Shown here: positions 1 through 5,683 of the stretch, in pieces
Position numbering within the stretch: the first letter of the stretch is position 1
Layout: every line of letters begins with the position of its first letter
Assembly (NCBI GenBank): GCA_026990095.1
Contig: JALSIL010000497.1
Coordinates: 1 to 11,214, forward strand
Direction: 5' to 3'
Source of the DNA: Lysobacterales bacterium
Lineage (GTDB): Bacteria; Pseudomonadota; Gammaproteobacteria; Xanthomonadales; Marinicellaceae
Length of the DNA: 11,214 nt
Translations under genes and position numbers: made by a program
Notes under the pieces: generated by a model
The model's input: only the letters and a program-made list of their open reading frames with translations
Told to the model about the DNA's origin: nothing
Databases searched by the model: none

Positions 1-43
1 AAATAAAAGAACTAATTGGTGATTTTAGAGTTGAAATTATGAG

Positions 44-117
44 TCCGTGAGATTTATCCCACTCAAAACTCAAATTAAATCAAAAAACAACGTCGGTTAA
101 AACCGACAATCCAGCTA
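44..117. repeat. Direct repeat copy 1, left of the toxin-antitoxin operon
   Basis: This stretch aligns with 849-921 in the same orientation. By hand alignment about 63 of 74 columns match, with one single-base gap, and 27 bases are identical (91-117 against 895-921). The identical core contains the inverted repeat GTCGGTTAAAACCGAC at 92-107. Weaker similarity continues to about 167 (copy 2 to about 956) if an insertion of about 12 bases is allowed in this copy. The two copies bracket the toxin-antitoxin operon. In this copy the reading frame that is open in copy 2 is closed by the one-base gap, so a coding role is unlikely. What family of repeat this is cannot be told from the sequence alone. 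Confidence 0.8.
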
Positions 118-167
118 AAGCCAATGACCGCGGAGCATCATAGCAAGCGTAGCAAAAACACGTAGAT

Positions 168-193
168 AAAAACCAATCCTAACGTAGGATTGG
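168..193 (-). terminator. Rho-independent terminator of the toxin-antitoxin operon
   Basis: A perfect 9-bp stem (173-181 paired with 185-193, CCAATCCTA/TAGGATTGG) encloses a 3-base loop. Read on the minus strand it is followed directly by five T residues (A168-A172 on the plus strand). It lies 48 bases past the toxin stop codon, the right place and orientation to end the toxin-antitoxin transcript. On the plus strand no T-run follows, so it should act in one direction only. Confidence 0.7.
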
Positions 194-240
194 CTCAGCC
201 CATCGACAGTGTTTGTGCGACTTCAATTTTTGATTCAATT

Positions 241-513
241 TTACTTTTTTAAATCACGATAAAAATTTTCGTGACTGCCATGTGCCAGCAATGTAATTAC
301 CTCTTGCTCTTTATCATGGCTATAGGCTAACAAATATTGAGTCGTCGATAATTTATATTTATAGACAAATACTCCTTTTAAATCACCAACTTTTGCAGTT
401 CCTATTGTTGGATCTTTTACAATTGCTTTTACTGAGTCATCGAGAGCTTGTTTCTCGTTTTTGTGTAATTTCTTTATCCTGCGCTTAAATAAATTTGATT
501 GTAATATTTTCAT
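241..513 (-). CDS. Type II toxin, RelE/ParE superfamily (ParE-like)
   Basis: This is a 90-residue small basic protein typical of RelE/ParE toxins, which act in the cytoplasm either as ribosome-dependent mRNA interferases or as gyrase poisons; the sequence does not show which. Visible features are a Lys/Arg-rich first helix (residues 8-22), a central GDLKGVFVYKYKL strand region (43-55), the strand YLLAYSHD (60-67), and the closing segment HENFYRDLKK (81-90), which I recall as characteristic of the ParE-like toxin group usually paired with ParD-like antitoxins. The start codon overlaps the antitoxin stop as ATGA (510-513), so translation is probably coupled to the antitoxin. It is the second gene of the operon and is followed by a clear terminator. 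Full length for the family, with no sign of decay. Confidence 0.88.
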   Translation of the reverse strand: MKILQSNLFKRRIKKLHKNEKQALDDSVKAIVKDPTIGTAKVGDLKGVFVYKYKLSTTQYLLAYSHDKEQEVITLLAHGSHENFYRDLKK

Positions 514-728
514 CCAAACTGGTACTCACTCACCTCACCTCGCTCAGCTTCCATTTGACTTACCAATATATCATTAACAAACCCCATTGTTAGGTTAGGG
601 TTTTCTTCCGCAATTTTCCCAATACGAGCCCAATGTTCGATTTGTTTCGGTGGTGTCCTATGCTGAATTTTTGCATACGCTGTTGCATCTGAAACTAATT
701 CATTTGATAGTTTGATTGATTTAGACAT
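510..728 (-). CDS. Type II antitoxin, ParD-like family
   Basis: This 72-residue protein is encoded directly upstream of the toxin and overlaps it by 4 bases. It starts with SIKLSNELVSDA (4-15), a ribbon-helix-helix-like segment, followed by the conserved block QHRTPPKQIEHWARIGKIAEENP (22-44), which I recognise as the hallmark of the ParD-like antitoxin family found with RelE/ParE toxins. The role known for such proteins is to bind and neutralise the toxin and, alone or as a complex, repress their own promoter. A 19-bp palindrome covering the -10 box lies just upstream (747-765) and fits that autoregulation. No good Shine-Dalgarno sequence precedes the ATG; the ATG start is chosen because the family begins close to it. 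Confidence 0.88.
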   Translation of the reverse strand: MSKSIKLSNELVSDATAYAKIQHRTPPKQIEHWARIGKIAEENPNLTMGFVNDILVSQMEAERGEVSEYQFG

Positions 729-746
729 GATTTTAATAAAGTGTTA

Positions 747-765
747 AAGTTGCATTATACAACTT
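747..765 (-). promoter_or_regulatory. Toxin-antitoxin promoter -10 inside an autoregulatory operator
   Basis: The 19-base sequence AAGTTGCATTATACAACTT is a near-perfect palindrome with 6-bp arms AAGTTG/CAACTT around a 7-base AT-rich centre. On the minus strand the centre contains a consensus TATAAT (759-754), about 25 bases before the antitoxin ATG. The -35 region is poor (TCGCAA at 782-777, 17-base spacing). A dimer bound to this palindrome would cover the -10 box. Assignment to the antitoxin as binder is inference. Confidence 0.65.
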
Positions 766-848
766 CTGGTTGCCTATTGCGACCTTTTCTATTCTGGTGC
801 TTTGTTGCCGTTTCATTTGGAGGTTTATTCGATTGCGCAATCTATTGG

Positions 849-921
849 TCTACGAGATTTAATCCACTCAAAACTCAGTTTAAACCTAAAAATACGTCGG
901 TTAAAACCGACAATCCAGCTA
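849..921. repeat. Direct repeat copy 2, right of the toxin-antitoxin operon
   Basis: This is the second copy of the repeat at 44-117, same orientation, about 805 bases away. The 27 identical bases are 895-921 and include the inverted repeat GTCGGTTAAAACCGAC at 896-911. Weaker similarity continues to about 956. Spacing and content (a self-contained gene pair with its own promoter and terminator between two copies) look like a cassette or duplication-flanked insertion. I could not find the R and L core boxes expected of an integron attC site. Confidence 0.8.
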
Positions 922-1031
922 TAACAATTTACCGCCAAGCGACACAATAAAAAGATACTAAAGTTTTTATGGTTTAACCTTGTACTAACATTTACTTTGG
1001 TAAACTTGTAATTTTGCTTGTTGAGTATGTT

Positions 1032-1742
1032 ATGAGGAATATAAATTATTTTTTAATTTTTATTTTTGTATTTAATCTAGTAGGTTGTCTTCACATCCCC
1101 ATAATTAATATTGATCGCAATAAAAACCATAAAGAAAATGTCTTTTTAAGCGAGGATAATCAATTGTATTATTTTGGTGCGTTAAGTGAAGAATCAAACA
1201 AACAAACTTTTCAACTATATAACAGTGCAAAAATTAAACCCAAAAGATTAATAATTTTTAGTAATGGCGGCGATGTTTATATTGGTATGAGTCTAGGTGA
1301 ATTTGTATTTAATAATCAACTTGATGTTGAGGTTAATCGGTTGTGTTTTTCATCTTGTGCTAACTATGTTTTTACAGCAGCGAAAAACAAATACTTAAAC
1401 CCTGACTCAATCTTAGGTTGGCATGGGAGTTCGTGGCAACCTAATATAAATAAAGAAGTTCAAAAAGGCGAAGAATGGGCAGTAAAATGGCGAAAAAAAG
1501 AAATTGCTTTTTTCAAAAAAATTAATGTAAATACGCAAATAACCATTAATGGATTTTCTCAATATAAATGGAGGAATTACATTAAAGCCTATGTTCGTGG
1601 ATTACCAATTTCTGGGTTTAATTATTCTGTAGACGATATGAAAAAATTTGGTGTTGGTAATATTTATTTTACGCAGGAGAAATGGAACTGGAAAAAAGCC
1701 AATAAAGAAATGAATGTTCTTCGCGTCAAAGCTTTTCCATAA
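1032..1742 (+). CDS. Putative outer-membrane lipoprotein with ClpP/crotonase-like fold
   Basis: A 236-residue protein of unknown specific function. Residues 1-19 form a lipoprotein signal: a short charged start, a hydrophobic run (FLIFIFVFNL) and the lipobox LVGC with Cys19 as lipidation site; Leu at +2 argues against inner-membrane retention. Residues 73-92 (LIIFSNGGDVYIGMSLGEFV) and 105-114 (CFSSCANYVF), then GWHGS at 129-133, resemble the oxyanion and nucleophile-serine regions of ClpP/crotonase-fold periplasmic proteins; Ser107 or Ser108 would be the candidate nucleophile. Proteolytic activity is inference. The ATG at 1032 is preferred over an in-frame TTG at 1014 because it gives a standard signal peptide and has TTGAG 6 bases upstream. 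The gene is strikingly AT-rich (12 G/C in 1201-1260) compared with the genes from 1778 on, which suggests acquisition from elsewhere. Confidence 0.72.
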   Translation: MRNINYFLIFIFVFNLVGCLHIPIINIDRNKNHKENVFLSEDNQLYYFGALSEESNKQTFQLYNSAKIKPKRLIIFSNGGDVYIGMSLGEFVFNNQLDVEVNRLCFSSCANYVFTAAKNKYLNPDSILGWHGSSWQPNINKEVQKGEEWAVKWRKKEIAFFKKINVNTQITINGFSQYKWRNYIKAYVRGLPISGFNYSVDDMKKFGVGNIYFTQEKWNWKKANKEMNVLRVKAFP

Positions 1743-1777
1743 CTAACTATAGAACCTATTACGTATTAACAATCTTT

Positions 1778-2830
1778 TTAAAGACTCAATCGTATCTTTT
1801 GTGCTTGTTGAATAAGTACAGCGGCTATTTGACCAAAATTTTTGAAGGCAGGGTTTGATGTTTTTCCTTGTGCATAGCGATGGTAAATTTGTTGAACAAT
1901 AACAGCAAGGCGAAATAAGCCAAAAATATAATAATAATCAAAATTATCAATAGAGATATTTCGTTTGTGTCCATAATATTCTACGATTTCTTTTCTGGTC
2001 ATCATGCCCTCTATTGAGGTGGGCATCATGCGAATGGCTTGCATGGCTGGAGAATCATCTTTTTCTATCCAATACGCCAAGGAGCAGCCCAAATCCATCA
2101 ACGGCGAACCGATGGTTGTCATTTCCCAATCAAGCACTGCAATTATTTTTGTTGGATCAGATTCGGATAATACCACATTATCCAATTTGTAATCGTTGTG
2201 TATAACACTCGAGGTCTCATCATTTGGCATATGGTCTTCTAGCCATTGCATTAAATCGTTGGCTTGTAATGAATTTTTTAATCGGGCATTTTTATAACGT
2301 TTGTTCCAGCCCAGTATTTGCCTTTGGATGTAGCCTTGTGGGTAACCAAGTTCAATCAGTCCAGTCTTTTCTATGTCTATTTCATGCAATTTAATATGCA
2401 CATCTATGAGTTCTTTGGATATTTGCTTTGCTTGTGTTGAGGTAAGCGGTATTGGAAATTCCTTGCGAGGAATAATGCCTTCTACTTTTTGCATTAAGTA
2501 AAATTCTCTGCCTATGATTTCTTTATCTTCACAAAGGTGTATGGTTTTTGGTGCGTAAGAAAAGTGCGGTCTTATTTTTGAAATGACATTGTATTCTCTG
2601 ACCATGTCGTGTGCACTTTTTATATTGGCACCTTTGGGTGCGGTGCGCAATATCACTTTTTGCTTATCCCACTGCAATTGGTAAGTCAGGTTTGATGCAC
2701 CACCTTTGAATTGCTTTATGTTTAATGTGTCAGCATTTATACCTGCAAAGACATGCTTGGATAAATATTGGGCTAATTTTTCTTTATCAAGTTGGTCCTC
2801 TTCTCGTACTTTTTGGGCTTTATTATTCAT
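1778..2830 (-). CDS. APH-type phosphotransferase, probable hydroxyacyl-CoA kinase
   Basis: A 350-residue kinase of the aminoglycoside phosphotransferase (APH/choline kinase) superfamily, in the branch associated with acyl-CoA dehydrogenases. Visible motifs: GGASNLTY (43-50) as the nucleotide-binding loop, VILRTAPKG (59-67), the catalytic HNDYKLDN (211-218; Asp213 as base and Asn218 as metal ligand), and the metal-binding LDWEMTTIGSPLMDLG (233-248; Asp234). All key residues are intact. It is the last gene of a three-gene minus-strand operon, overlapping the TetR gene by 4 bases (ATGA, 2827-2830). Relatives are the N-terminal kinase domain of eukaryotic ACAD10/ACAD11 and LvaA of Pseudomonas putida, which phosphorylate 4-hydroxyacyl-CoA. 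The neighbouring dehydrogenase supports that role here, but the substrate is inferred. Antibiotic resistance is unlikely. Confidence 0.85.
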   Translation of the reverse strand: MNNKAQKVREEDQLDKEKLAQYLSKHVFAGINADTLNIKQFKGGASNLTYQLQWDKQKVILRTAPKGANIKSAHDMVREYNVISKIRPHFSYAPKTIHLCEDKEIIGREFYLMQKVEGIIPRKEFPIPLTSTQAKQISKELIDVHIKLHEIDIEKTGLIELGYPQGYIQRQILGWNKRYKNARLKNSLQANDLMQWLEDHMPNDETSSVIHNDYKLDNVVLSESDPTKIIAVLDWEMTTIGSPLMDLGCSLAYWIEKDDSPAMQAIRMMPTSIEGMMTRKEIVEYYGHKRNISIDNFDYYYIFGLFRLAVIVQQIYHRYAQGKTSNPAFKNFGQIAAVLIQQAQKIRLSL

Positions 2831-3543
2831 GGCTTTTCATTGTTCTCAAATTCACTTAGGGCGTGTGGACTGGTTAAGCCCCGTTCAATAAATATCATCA
2901 CGGCTAGGCAATATTGGTCAATGCTCATGCCTCTTTTTTTGTATTTCCACCGTTTTAAGTACCATTCACTCAGTAAAGGCTTGGTTAATGAGGCTACGGT
3001 TTCTGCTTTTAAAATAGTGCTATAAATCTCTTCCTGTTGCCCTCGTTGAATTACTTCAATCAGTTTGCTTTCCATTAATAAATCAGATTGTATGGCTGCT
3101 TTTATTTCATCTCGAGACAAGTTTTTACTTTCCATAAAGGCAAAAAAGAACCAAGGCTGTAACAGTTCACTTAAATAAATATGCGTTCTAATGATGCATT
3201 CTAAATTATTGCAGCCTTTGTTGTTTGTCACTTGGTTAATTGTTTTAATGACAAAATAACTTAAGAACTCATGGATAAATAACGACAATTGTTGTTTGTT
3301 TTGTATGTACGCATACAAGCCACCCATACTCAAGCCAGATTCTTTGGATAGTTGCCGTAAACTCATGTTAGCAAAACTCTGATTGGCGGAAAGTTTGAAT
3401 GTTGCCTCAATAATTGTGGTTAACTTCTCTACCGCGATGCGTTCATTTTTCACACTGAATTTATCTTTAAAAAAGCGATAAAACTGCGTGTACAACTCTT
3501 TTTTACTTGGTTGATACTGTTGACAAAAGGACTGGTAATCCAA
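2827..3543 (-). CDS. TetR/AcrR-family transcriptional regulator
   Basis: A 238-residue regulator. The DNA-binding domain lies at about residues 40-90, with the helix-turn-helix in SLRQLSKESGLSMGGLYAYI (61-80) followed by NKQQL (82-86), typical of TetR proteins. The remaining 150 residues are helical and would form the ligand-binding and dimer domain. There is an unusual N-terminal extension of about 35-40 residues before the DNA-binding domain. The start codon is TTG, supported by AGGGAG 6 bases upstream. The gene sits between the acyl-CoA dehydrogenase and the phosphotransferase, so it is co-transcribed with both. By analogy with other TetR regulators of fatty acid genes it probably represses this locus and is released by an acyl-CoA. 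The likely operator is the palindrome at 4800-4811. Confidence 0.85.
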   Translation of the reverse strand: MDYQSFCQQYQPSKKELYTQFYRFFKDKFSVKNERIAVEKLTTIIEATFKLSANQSFANMSLRQLSKESGLSMGGLYAYIQNKQQLSLFIHEFLSYFVIKTINQVTNNKGCNNLECIIRTHIYLSELLQPWFFFAFMESKNLSRDEIKAAIQSDLLMESKLIEVIQRGQQEEIYSTILKAETVASLTKPLLSEWYLKRWKYKKRGMSIDQYCLAVMIFIERGLTSPHALSEFENNEKP

Positions 3544-3549
3544 ATTTAA

Positions 3550-3555
3550 CTCCCT
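3550..3555 (-). promoter_or_regulatory. Shine-Dalgarno site fixing a TTG start for the TetR gene
   Basis: The minus-strand sequence AGGGAG is spaced 6 bases from the TTG at 3543-3541. Its first bases share the stop codon (TAG, 3556-3554) of the preceding acyl-CoA dehydrogenase gene, so the two genes are tightly linked. No ATG in this frame lies near enough to use the site. Confidence 0.65.
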
Positions 3556-4738
3556 AGCTGTTTAAAAAACGTTTGGCTGCAACTATTTTATGCACTTCAT
3601 CAGCACCATCGTAAATACGAGCAGCACGTTCTTCCCGATAGAAAAAGGACAACACCGTATCATCGGTCATGCCCAGCCCTCCCAAAGACTGTAAAGAACG
3701 ATCAACCACACGTTGCACCACGTTGGCGGTATGAAATTTTATCAATGATACTTCATTTTTAACCTTTTCAAAACCATAATTATCAATATGGCTGGCAGTT
3801 TGTAAGACTAATAAACGTGCCGCTGCCAGTTCTGCCAATGATTCGGCAATGGCTCCTTGCATTAAGGGTTGTTGTGCGAGTACTTGCGAATTTGATATTT
3901 TTCTGCGGTTTAGAAATTCTTTGCTCACTTGAATAGACCTTTTACCAATTCCTAACCAGCGCATGCAATGCTGTATTCGACCAGGACCTAGGCGTTCCTG
4001 TGCGAGAGCAAACCCATCTCCATCACTACCAATAATGTTTTTTTGTGGAACGACGCAATTGTTAAAAGTCACTTCTGCATGACTGAAATAACCTTTGCCT
4101 TGTGCTCCCATCACCGAAATATTTCGCACAATTTCAAAGCCTTTTGTTTCTAATGGAACGATAATCATACTGGCACGTTTGTGCTTTGGTGCATCGGGGT
4201 TGGTGACAACCATGGCGATAGTAAAAGCTGCACCCTCAGCCGAAGTAGTAAACCATTTTCGTCCGTTAATATGCCAATTGCCGTCTTTTAGTTCTGCCCT
4301 AGAATCCAATAAAGTTGGGTTTGAACCCGCCGTATGTGGTTCTGTCATGGCAAAACAACTGCGTATTTTTCCTGGCACCAATGGTTTGAGCCATTTTTCT
4401 TTTTGTTCATCTGTTCCAAATAAATGCAATAACTCCGCATTGCCTGCATCCGGTGCTTGGCAGCCAAATACAAAATGCCCCAATGGCGATTGCCCTAACA
4501 CTTCACCAATTAAGGCAAGTTCGGTTAAATTTTCAAATGTTCCGCCTTCTGATTTTGGCATATTGGGTGCCCAAAGCTTTAGGGACTTTACTTTTAATCG
4601 ACAGGATTCGAGTGCTGCAAACAGTTCATCCCAATGGTGATTTAAAAACAAGTGTTCAATTGGGTAAATTTCTTTCTCTAAAAAAGACTGTATTCTGTTA
4701 AGTTTGTTCTGTAATTTGTCTGAGAGTGCAAAGTTCAT
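3554..4738 (-). CDS. Acyl-CoA dehydrogenase (ACAD10/11- or LvaC-like)
   Basis: A 394-residue FAD flavoprotein of the acyl-CoA dehydrogenase family, full length and complete. Order: N-terminal helical domain (1-125), the FAD/substrate motif CFAMTEPHTAGSNPT (128-142), the beta domain with WFTTSAEGAAFT (162-173), and the C-terminal helical domain with GPGRIQHCMRWLG (251-263), QSLGGLGMTDD (350-360) and RIYDGADEVHK (374-384). At the place of the usual catalytic Glu in the YEG motif of medium-chain dehydrogenases there is Asp377 (YDG). This and the neighbouring APH kinase point to the ACAD10/11 and LvaC group, where the flavoenzyme acts on phosphorylated 4-hydroxyacyl-CoA. Conventional alpha,beta-dehydrogenation of a branched or long acyl-CoA is the alternative. 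First gene of the operon, with a recognisable promoter at 4767-4795 but no clear Shine-Dalgarno sequence. Confidence 0.9.
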   Translation of the reverse strand: MNFALSDKLQNKLNRIQSFLEKEIYPIEHLFLNHHWDELFAALESCRLKVKSLKLWAPNMPKSEGGTFENLTELALIGEVLGQSPLGHFVFGCQAPDAGNAELLHLFGTDEQKEKWLKPLVPGKIRSCFAMTEPHTAGSNPTLLDSRAELKDGNWHINGRKWFTTSAEGAAFTIAMVVTNPDAPKHKRASMIIVPLETKGFEIVRNISVMGAQGKGYFSHAEVTFNNCVVPQKNIIGSDGDGFALAQERLGPGRIQHCMRWLGIGKRSIQVSKEFLNRRKISNSQVLAQQPLMQGAIAESLAELAAARLLVLQTASHIDNYGFEKVKNEVSLIKFHTANVVQRVVDRSLQSLGGLGMTDDTVLSFFYREERAARIYDGADEVHKIVAAKRFLNS

Positions 4739-4766
4739 CGTATTTTAATTTTTTTAATAGGATGTG

Positions 4767-4795
4767 AGTTTAAACTTTGCAATACTTTTTGTCAA
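4767..4795 (-). promoter_or_regulatory. Promoter of the acyl-CoA dehydrogenase operon
   Basis: On the minus strand a perfect TTGACA (4795-4790) is followed after 17 bases by TAAACT (4772-4767), which matches the -10 consensus at 4 of 6 positions. The predicted start point near 4760 leaves a leader of about 20 bases before the ATG at 4738. Confidence 0.6.
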
Positions 4796-4817
4796 TATAG
4801 AGCGAACGCTCGATTTT
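4789..4817 (+). promoter_or_regulatory. Weak candidate promoter of the SDR operon
   Basis: On the plus strand TTGTCA (4789-4794, 5 of 6 to the -35 consensus) is followed after 17 bases by the poor -10 match GATTTT (4812-4817, 3 of 6). The palindrome at 4800-4811 would fill the spacer, a classic site for repression. The -35 overlaps that of the leftward promoter on the other strand. The weak -10 keeps confidence low. Confidence 0.3.
4800..4811. promoter_or_regulatory. Palindromic operator, likely bound by the TetR regulator
   Basis: GAGCGAACGCTC has perfect 5-bp arms around a 2-base centre and stands out as G+C-rich in a very AT-rich intergenic region. It lies just upstream of the leftward -35 (4795-4790), between the divergent acyl-CoA dehydrogenase and SDR genes. 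TetR-family operators are typically short palindromes of this kind. Binding by the regulator encoded at 2827-3543 is inferred from proximity. Confidence 0.55.
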
Positions 4818-4866
4818 TTATTTGTTTTAGTTTATGATGCCCATCAAGTTTATATCTAATAAAATT

Positions 4867-5679
4867 ATGAGTAACATTCTAATAACAGGAGCTGCCAGTG
4901 GACTGGGCAAAGCTATTGCAACGTTGTATGCAAAAAAAGGCTGGAATGTAATAATTGTAGATATCCAGGATGAGTTGGGAAAAAAGCTTGTTGCTAGGCT
5001 CACCCTAGAGGGTAAAAATGCCGAATACCACCATTGTGATGTCGGTGCAAAAGAAAATTTTGAAGCACTTTTTAAAATCATTGCTGGTAAGCATGAAGCT
5101 CTGGATATTTTGGTCAATAATGCAGGTGTTGCCAGTGCAGGCACTTTGGAAAGTACCACGGTTGAAGAATGGAATCGACTTATCGCGCTGGACTTAATAA
5201 GTGTTATCTATGGCACTCAAGTGTTTTTGCCTTTGTTAAAAAAATCCGATAAAGCCCATATAATCAGCACTGCCAGTTATGCAGGTTTAGCCAATATGCC
5301 AGGAATGATGTCCTACAATGTTGTCAAAGCGGGTGTGGTTGCTTTTAGTGAAACTTTGCACGGCGAGATGGCTCTTTATAATATCGGAGTTAGTGTGGCA
5401 TGCCCTGCTTTTTTCCCAACCAACTTGGTTGATAGCATGGCTAATGCTTCGGATAAAACAAAGGGTTTTATTGATAAACAAATGCAAACCTCGGGTGTTT
5501 CAGCTGATGATGTAGCCTTAGGCATCTTTAATGGTATCAATAAAAATAAATTTATTATCATGACTCATAAAAAATCACGCACTCAATACTTGATTAAACG
5601 ACTGTTCCCTGACTTTTTTATGAAGCAAAAAATTAAAGTTTTTCTCAAAATGATGAAAGGCATAAAAAAACAGGATTAA
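4867..5679 (+). CDS. Short-chain dehydrogenase/reductase (SDR)
   Basis: A 270-residue classical SDR. Visible: the nucleotide-binding TGAASGLG (7-14), Asp32 at the end of strand 2 (VDIQD, suggesting NAD(H) preference), NNAG (84-87), and the catalytic triad Ser137 (ISTASYAG), Tyr150 and Lys154 (YNVVK), followed by CPAFFPTNL (179-187). The basic, hydrophobic tail (about 225-270) is longer than the minimal family and may contact membrane or lipid. In-frame ATGs at 4834 and 4837 would add 11 or 10 residues. I chose 4867 because SDRs normally start within a few residues of the Rossmann strand; no start has a good ribosome binding site. It is transcribed divergently from the acyl-CoA dehydrogenase operon across the putative TetR operator, so it likely oxidises or reduces a hydroxyacyl/ketoacyl substrate of the same pathway (inference). 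Confidence 0.88.
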   Translation: MSNILITGAASGLGKAIATLYAKKGWNVIIVDIQDELGKKLVARLTLEGKNAEYHHCDVGAKENFEALFKIIAGKHEALDILVNNAGVASAGTLESTTVEEWNRLIALDLISVIYGTQVFLPLLKKSDKAHIISTASYAGLANMPGMMSYNVVKAGVVAFSETLHGEMALYNIGVSVACPAFFPTNLVDSMANASDKTKGFIDKQMQTSGVSADDVALGIFNGINKNKFIIMTHKKSRTQYLIKRLFPDFFMKQKIKVFLKMMKGIKKQD

Positions 5680-5683
5680 AAAA

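Larger units (their letters stand above)
729..1031. other. Non-coding stretch between toxin-antitoxin operon and lipoprotein gene
   Basis: This interval of about 300 bases contains the toxin-antitoxin operator (747-765), a small hairpin GGTTGC/GCGACC with one G-U pair at 768-784, a perfect 12-bp palindrome GATTGCGCAATC at 831-842, and direct repeat copy 2 (849-921). An open frame of 69 codons runs from 741 to 950 on the plus strand. It starts at a GTG inside the TA promoter area, has no ribosome binding site, and its last third is simply translated repeat, so I do not call it a gene. No convincing promoter for the lipoprotein gene was found; a TGTAAT at 1007-1012 lacks a -35 partner. Confidence 0.5.

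Noticed and set aside
3..50. Open frame at the left edge ending in TGA, possible C-terminal tail of an upstream gene
   Set aside because: Only 15 codons are visible and they show no recognisable motif; the end runs into the repeat. It could be chance.
92..107. Terminator at the GTCGGTTAAAACCGAC hairpin
   Set aside because: The stem is only 6-7 bp with a tiny loop, the T-run on the minus strand is offset by several bases, and the same element occurs in copy 2 where no gene ends. A better terminator sits at 168-193.
741..950. 69-codon plus-strand open frame overlapping the toxin-antitoxin promoter
   Set aside because: GTG start without ribosome binding site, start inside the TA promoter, and its C-terminal third is the translated direct repeat, whose other copy is frame-disrupted.
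44..956. Integron attC sites at the two repeats
   Set aside because: I looked for RYYYAAC and GTTRRRY core boxes in matching positions of both copies on both strands and found no consistent pair, and there is no integrase in the window. Kept only as a cassette-like hypothesis.
1743..1777. Terminator between the convergent lipoprotein and phosphotransferase genes
   Set aside because: Only a 5-bp A/T-rich stem (TCTTT/AAAGA) could be found; it is too weak to support a call.
1778..2830. Aminoglycoside resistance gene
   Set aside because: The fold is shared, but the sequence features and the operon with an acyl-CoA dehydrogenase place it with acyl-CoA-linked kinases.
4095..4701. Long plus-strand open frames opposite the acyl-CoA dehydrogenase gene
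   Set aside because: They are antisense shadows of a gene with clear family motifs, without ribosome binding sites or recognisable domains.
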